Assembly: GCA_002478545.1 (NCBI GenBank)
Contig: DLOY01000084.1
Span: 32,847 to 44,375 of the forward strand
Reading direction: 5' to 3'
Source of the DNA: Micrococcales bacterium UBA7472
GTDB taxonomy: Bacteria > Actinomycetota > Actinomycetes > Actinomycetales > Microbacteriaceae
Length of the DNA stretch: 11,529 bases
Shown here piece after piece: positions 8,309-11,529 of the stretch (the first letter of the stretch is position 1; every line of letters starts with the position of its first letter). Both the position numbers and the translations under genes were made by a program. Below the pieces are notes generated by a model, which ran no database searches, was not told the origin of the DNA, and was given only the letters and a program-made list of their open reading frames with translations.

Positions 8309-8325
8309 CAGTGCTTTGATGCTTA

Positions 8326-9780
8326 CTAGTTTCCGCCAGCTAGCTTGTCGCGCAGCGCGGCAAGTGACTCATCGTCTGCCAGGGTTCCCTGGTCAGATGC
8401 GGTTCCAGCAGAGGCTGCTGGCTCCTGAGCTGGTGCGGCGTCTGGCAAGGCTGCAAGCTGAGCCAAGGTTGCCTTGGCCTGAGCCTTGTGGCTCTCCCAG
8501 CGAGCGTGTGCCTCGGCGTAGTCCGCCTCCCACTTTGCGCGAGCCTCTTCGTAGCCAGCCTTCCACTCGTTGGTGGCTGGGTCGAAGCCCTCTGGGTAAC
8601 GGTAGTTGCCCTGCTCGTCGTAGTCAGCGCTCATGCCGTATAGCACTGGGTTGAAGTCGTCACCCTCTGGGTTGACTTCCTCAAGAGCCTGCTTCAGCGA
8701 TAGCGAAATGCGGCGACGCTCTAGGTCGATGTCGATTAGCTTGACGAAGACGTCCTGGTTAACCGATACCACCTGGTCAGCGTGCTCAACGTGCTTTGAG
8801 GACAGCTCAGAGATGTGAACTAGGCCCTCGATGCCGTCAGCTACGCGAACGAACGCACCGAATGGCACGATCTTGGTGACCTTACCTGGGATGTACTGAC
8901 CGATCGCGTGGGTGCGAGCGAACAGCTGCCATGGGTCTTCCTGGGTTGCCTTTAGAGAGAGCGATACACGCTCGCGGTCCTGGTCAACCTCTAGAACCTC
9001 GACGGTTACTTCCTGGCCGACCTCGACTACCTCGCTGGCGTGCTCAATGTGCTTCCAGCTCAGCTCGGAAACGTGGACTAGACCGTCTACGCCACCAAGG
9101 TCGATGAATGCACCGAAGTTGACGATTGAGGAAACCACACCGGTGCGGACCTGACCCTTGACAAGGTCATTTAGGAAGGTGGTGCGGTTTGCGGTCTGGC
9201 TCTGCTCTAGCAGAGCACGACGGGAAAGAACTACGTTGTTGCGGTTCTTGTCGAGCTCAAGAATCTTGGCCTCAACCTCGGTGCCGAGGTATGGGCCTAG
9301 ATCGCGAACACGACGAAGCTCGATTAGGGAAGCTGGTAGGAAGCCGCGTAGACCGATGTCTACGATCACACCACCCTTAACAACCTCAATAACGGTGCCC
9401 TTTACGACTCCGTCTGCTTCCTTGATGCGCTCTACATCGCCCCAGGCACGCTCGTACTGAGCACGCTTCTTGGAGAGGATTAGGCGGCCTTCTTTGTCTT
9501 CCTTCTGAAGCACTAGGGCCTCGATTGCATCGCCAACCTTCACGATGTCGTTAGGGTTTGCGTCCTGACGAATTGAAAGCTCACGGGATGGGATTACACC
9601 CTCGGTCTTGTAACCGACGTCCAGGAGCACTTCGTCGCGATCAATCTTCACGACGGTGCCGGAGATTAGATCTCCGTCGTTGAAAAACTTAAGAGTTTTT
9701 TCGACCGCAGCTAGGAAGTCTTCTGCGCTACCGATGTCGTTGACTGCTACCTGCTTTGGGGCGGTCGTTTTGTTTGCCAT
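8326..9780 (-). CDS. rpsA: 30S ribosomal protein S1
   Basis: S1 binds mRNA on the small ribosomal subunit and helps initiation on structured or weakly ribosome-binding messages. The 484 residues hold four S1 (OB-fold) RNA-binding domains, at about 36-105, 124-189, 208-277 and 295-364, as in other actinobacteria (E. coli S1 has six). A roughly 120-residue tail follows. Within it W406, W417 and W428 recur every 11 residues in a charged, helix-prone stretch, then comes an Ala/Pro-rich linker and an LAALRDKLAGG end; I recall a similar tail in mycobacterial RpsA. I chose the ATG at 9780. An upstream in-frame TTG at 9816 would add 12 residues but lacks a ribosome binding site and would place the GGAG inside the gene. 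Codon use is strongly biased (19 of 45 Leu are CTA, 14 of 15 Pro are CCA, Arg only CGT/CGC), as expected for a highly expressed gene. A terminator follows. Confidence 0.97.
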   Translation of the reverse strand: MANKTTAPKQVAVNDIGSAEDFLAAVEKTLKFFNDGDLISGTVVKIDRDEVLLDVGYKTEGVIPSRELSIRQDANPNDIVKVGDAIEALVLQKEDKEGRLILSKKRAQYERAWGDVERIKEADGVVKGTVIEVVKGGVIVDIGLRGFLPASLIELRRVRDLGPYLGTEVEAKILELDKNRNNVVLSRRALLEQSQTANRTTFLNDLVKGQVRTGVVSSIVNFGAFIDLGGVDGLVHVSELSWKHIEHASEVVEVGQEVTVEVLEVDQDRERVSLSLKATQEDPWQLFARTHAIGQYIPGKVTKIVPFGAFVRVADGIEGLVHISELSSKHVEHADQVVSVNQDVFVKLIDIDLERRRISLSLKQALEEVNPEGDDFNPVLYGMSADYDEQGNYRYPEGFDPATNEWKAGYEEARAKWEADYAEAHARWESHKAQAKATLAQLAALPDAAPAQEPAASAGTASDQGTLADDESLAALRDKLAGGN

Positions 9781-9790
9781 ATTTGTGGGT

Positions 9791-9797
9791 ACTCCAC
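9791..9797 (-). promoter_or_regulatory. Shine-Dalgarno sequence of rpsA
   Basis: The minus strand reads GTGGAGT, with its GGAG 11 nt before the ATG at 9780. The spacing is on the long side but it is the only good match, and it supports the 9780 start. Confidence 0.5.
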
Positions 9798-9825
9798 TTT
9801 GTTTTACTCGGGTCAAGACAGCCCT

Positions 9826-9842
9826 GAATCAACATTTGATTC
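9826..9842. promoter_or_regulatory. 17-bp palindrome upstream of rpsA
   Basis: GAATCAA and TTGATTC are perfect inverted repeats separated by CAT, 46 nt upstream of the rpsA start codon. The symmetry and place fit either an operator for a dimeric regulator or an mRNA hairpin in the S1 leader. Its TTGATT half could also act as a -35 element. The function is inferred from position only. Confidence 0.4.
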
Positions 9843-9908
9843 TTGGTTGTCCAGACAGAACGGACAGGGATTGGTGCCAAAAGCACCTCGCAAAGCTTAG
9901 CGCTTTAT

Positions 9909-11529
9909 CTAGTGACCCGCCAGCTCCCAGTTCGAGCCGATTCCTACGTGAACCTCTAGCGGAACTGAGAGTGTCGCAACGTTTTTCATTTTCTCGAGCG
10001 CGATGGTCTTTAGCTGGTCTAACTCACCCGGCGCTACGGCAAAAACCAGCTCATCGTGAACCTGCAGCAAAAGCTGTGATTTCAGTCCTTTTGACGTCAT
10101 CTCCTCATGAACTGCAATCATGGCAAGTTTCATGATGTCAGCAGCAGTTCCCTGGATTGGGGCGTTTAGTGCAGCGCGTCTCGCGTTCTCGCGAACCTGG
10201 AAAATCTTGGAGTTCAGATCACTGAAGGGCCTTCTGCGACCGTAGACAGTTGTTGTGTAGCCAAGGTTCTTGGCTTTTGAAACCACCTGATCCAAGTAGG
10301 TCTTAACCCCTCCAAAGCGAGCGAAATAGTCGGCCATCAGCTGCTTAGCCTCGGCGTTGGTGATTCGCAGCTGGCGCGCGAGCCCATATTCGCTCAATCC
10401 ATAGACCAATCCATAGCTCATGGCCTTGACCTTTGAGCGCATGGCCGAGTCCACGGCGGCCGGTTCGACTCCGTAGATACGAGCCCCAACAAAGTTGTGG
10501 AGGTCTTCGCCTGCATTGAATGCCTCAATCAGGCCCGCATCCTCGCTCAGGTGCGCCATGATGCGCATCTCGATTTGGGAGTAGTCAGCTGTGAGTAATG
10601 TCTCGAATCCCTCCCCCGCGATAAATGCGCTGCGCAGTCGCTGACCACGCTGAGTCTTGATCGGGATGTTTTGAAGGTTTGGATTCTCGCTGGATAGACG
10701 TCCGGTGGCAGTGCCGATCTGACTGTAGCTTGTGTGAATTCGACCGTCGACCTCAACGGCCTTGACGAGAGTCTCGGTCATCTGTCGCAACTTGGTGGAG
10801 TCTCGGTGTTCCAAAAGTTTCGCTAGGAATGGGTGTTCGGTCTGCTCGTAAAGGGTTTGGAGCGCCTCGGCGTTCGTGGAGTAGCCCGTCTTCACAGATC
10901 GAGTGCCCTGCATTCCCAGCTCTTCAAACAGCACGGTTTGTAGCTGTTTAGGGCTCGCCAGATTTACCTCGTGCCCAATAATCTCGTAAGCCGCTTTGGC
11001 AATCTGATCAACCTCGTCGGTCAGCTCATTGAACTGCTCGTTTAGGACCGCCTTATTCACAGCAATACCGCGAATTTCCATTTCGGCTAGCACCCGCGAG
11101 GTTGGTAGCTCAATGTCGCGATAGACCCCGTGCTGACCCTGAGCCTCCAGCTCTTTTGTCAGCGCGGTGACCAAGACCATGCTGATCCAGGCGTCGACGC
11201 TTGGATCGGACTCAGCAAGCAGCTGGTTGGGGTCCTGTCTTTCGATGTCGATCCCGCAATAGGTTCGAATCAATGAGTCGGGGTTTAGGTCCTTACTAGT
11301 TGGGTCGAGCAGGTATGCAATCAGTAGTGGGTCATCTTTTGGATATCCAAGAGAAATCCCAATAGCTGAGAGCTTTCGCTTCACCCCTTTGTAATCCCAG
11401 ATGGCAAAACCACCTTTTTCGAGCACGGTCACGATGACTTCTGGGTTTTTACCATCCCAGACAAATCGCTCTGTGACCGTTGCTGCCCCAAGGCCAACAA
11501 GACCCTCTGCTATTTCCAGTGAGATTGCG
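9909..11529 (-). CDS. polA: DNA polymerase I (C-terminal 539 residues, runs off right edge)
   Basis: Pol I fills gaps left by excision repair and by removal of Okazaki-fragment primers. The frame stays open to position 11529, so the start and the 5' nuclease domain lie outside; an apparent GTG start at 11432 is only internal. The visible part covers the end of the 3'-5' exonuclease-like domain and the whole polymerase domain. Counting from the first full codon, motif A DYSQIE is at 315-320, motif B runs from R364 to G377 (RSKVKAMSYGLVYG), and motif C HDE is at 491-493. The Tyr of SYG (codon 10415-10413) occupies the E. coli Phe762 position. The exonuclease-like part lacks the Tyr-x3-Asp motif expected before the thumb, so proofreading is probably absent, as in other actinobacterial Pol I. 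The protein ends WELAGH with a TAG stop, and rpsA begins 128 nt later. Confidence 0.97.
   Translation of the reverse strand, partial: AISLEIAEGLVGLGAATVTERFVWDGKNPEVIVTVLEKGGFAIWDYKGVKRKLSAIGISLGYPKDDPLLIAYLLDPTSKDLNPDSLIRTYCGIDIERQDPNQLLAESDPSVDAWISMVLVTALTKELEAQGQHGVYRDIELPTSRVLAEMEIRGIAVNKAVLNEQFNELTDEVDQIAKAAYEIIGHEVNLASPKQLQTVLFEELGMQGTRSVKTGYSTNAEALQTLYEQTEHPFLAKLLEHRDSTKLRQMTETLVKAVEVDGRIHTSYSQIGTATGRLSSENPNLQNIPIKTQRGQRLRSAFIAGEGFETLLTADYSQIEMRIMAHLSEDAGLIEAFNAGEDLHNFVGARIYGVEPAAVDSAMRSKVKAMSYGLVYGLSEYGLARQLRITNAEAKQLMADYFARFGGVKTYLDQVVSKAKNLGYTTTVYGRRRPFSDLNSKIFQVRENARRAALNAPIQGTAADIMKLAMIAVHEEMTSKGLKSQLLLQVHDELVFAVAPGELDQLKTIALEKMKNVATLSVPLEVHVGIGSNWELAGH

Larger units (their letters stand above)
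9781..9908 (-). other. polA-rpsA intergenic region, presumed rpsA promoter and leader
   Basis: This 128-nt gap is the only long non-coding stretch. In minus-strand order it holds a 5-bp hairpin AAAGC/GCTTT (9902-9906 with 9892-9896), a 5-bp hairpin GGTGC/GCACC with loop TTTTG (9873-9887), an inverted repeat TGTCC/GGACA (9848-9866) and a 7-bp-arm palindrome (9826-9842). CTGTC occurs three times on the minus strand. Neither early hairpin has a T-run, so I do not call a polA terminator. I found no convincing -35/-10 pair: the best is TTGATT (9832-9827) with a poor AGTAAA 18 nt later. Either polA and rpsA are cotranscribed or the promoter departs from the consensus. Confidence 0.5.

Noticed and set aside
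9781..9816. A 12-residue N-terminal extension of S1 from a TTG at 9816.
   Set aside because: No ribosome binding site precedes it and it would swallow the GGAG that serves the ATG at 9780, where S1 sequences normally begin.
9873..9887. Hairpin GGTGC/GCACC as a polA terminator.
   Set aside because: The stem is only 5 bp and the following minus-strand bases are AATCCC, with no T-run.
9909..11432. A complete 507-residue polymerase starting at a GTG at 11432.
   Set aside because: The frame stays open with polymerase-like sequence up to 11529, so this is an internal codon of a longer polA cut by the window edge, not a short Pol I.

Overview
This window reads as one stretch of an actinobacterial chromosome. 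Seven protein genes, all on the minus strand, are packed almost end to end: polA (3' part) - rpsA - coaE - uvrB - uvrA - uvrC - rapZ (5' part). The protein features are actinobacterial: the CTGGKHRS-type RapZ with Arg in its Walker A, the C-X3-H variant of the first UvrA zinc finger, the Pol I motif B reading SYG, and the long Trp-rich tail of S1. By eye the base composition is intermediate rather than very GC-rich. Together with this gene order, that suggests a reduced-genome, moderate-GC member of Microbacteriaceae (for example the freshwater Luna-type lineages). The family placement is inference; no species can be assigned from this window.

Layout in the direction of transcription (right to left). 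From 11529 to 9909 lies the C-terminal 539 residues of DNA polymerase I. From 9908 to 9781 is the only sizeable non-coding gap; it carries a perfect 7-bp-arm palindrome and two weaker hairpins, and is the presumed leader of rpsA. From 9780 to 8326 is ribosomal protein S1 (four S1 domains plus an acidic, Trp-repeat tail). A clear intrinsic terminator (8282-8308) follows rpsA and ends only 20 nt before the coaE start codon. coaE (8265-7681), uvrB (7684-5618), uvrA (5611-2756) and uvrC (2756-897) are then joined by a 4-nt overlap, a 6-nt gap and a 1-nt overlap, which suggests one translationally coupled unit carrying the last step of CoA synthesis and the whole UvrABC excision nuclease. After a gap of about 50 nt with a 14-bp direct repeat comes rapZ (842-1), which runs off the left edge. 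In actinobacteria rapZ is normally followed by yvcK and whiA, so those are expected just outside.

Functionally, UvrA2-UvrB finds bulky DNA lesions, UvrC makes the two incisions, and Pol I (polA) fills the gap after the oligonucleotide is removed, so most of the nucleotide-excision-repair pathway lies in this window. coaE, rpsA and rapZ are housekeeping or regulatory neighbours. There is no mobile element, tRNA, rRNA, CRISPR array or defence gene here, and I see no undescribed multi-gene system. The points worth a second look are regulatory and compositional: the terminator placed against coaE, the palindrome before rpsA, the repeat before rapZ, and the strong CTA/CCA codon preference of rpsA.
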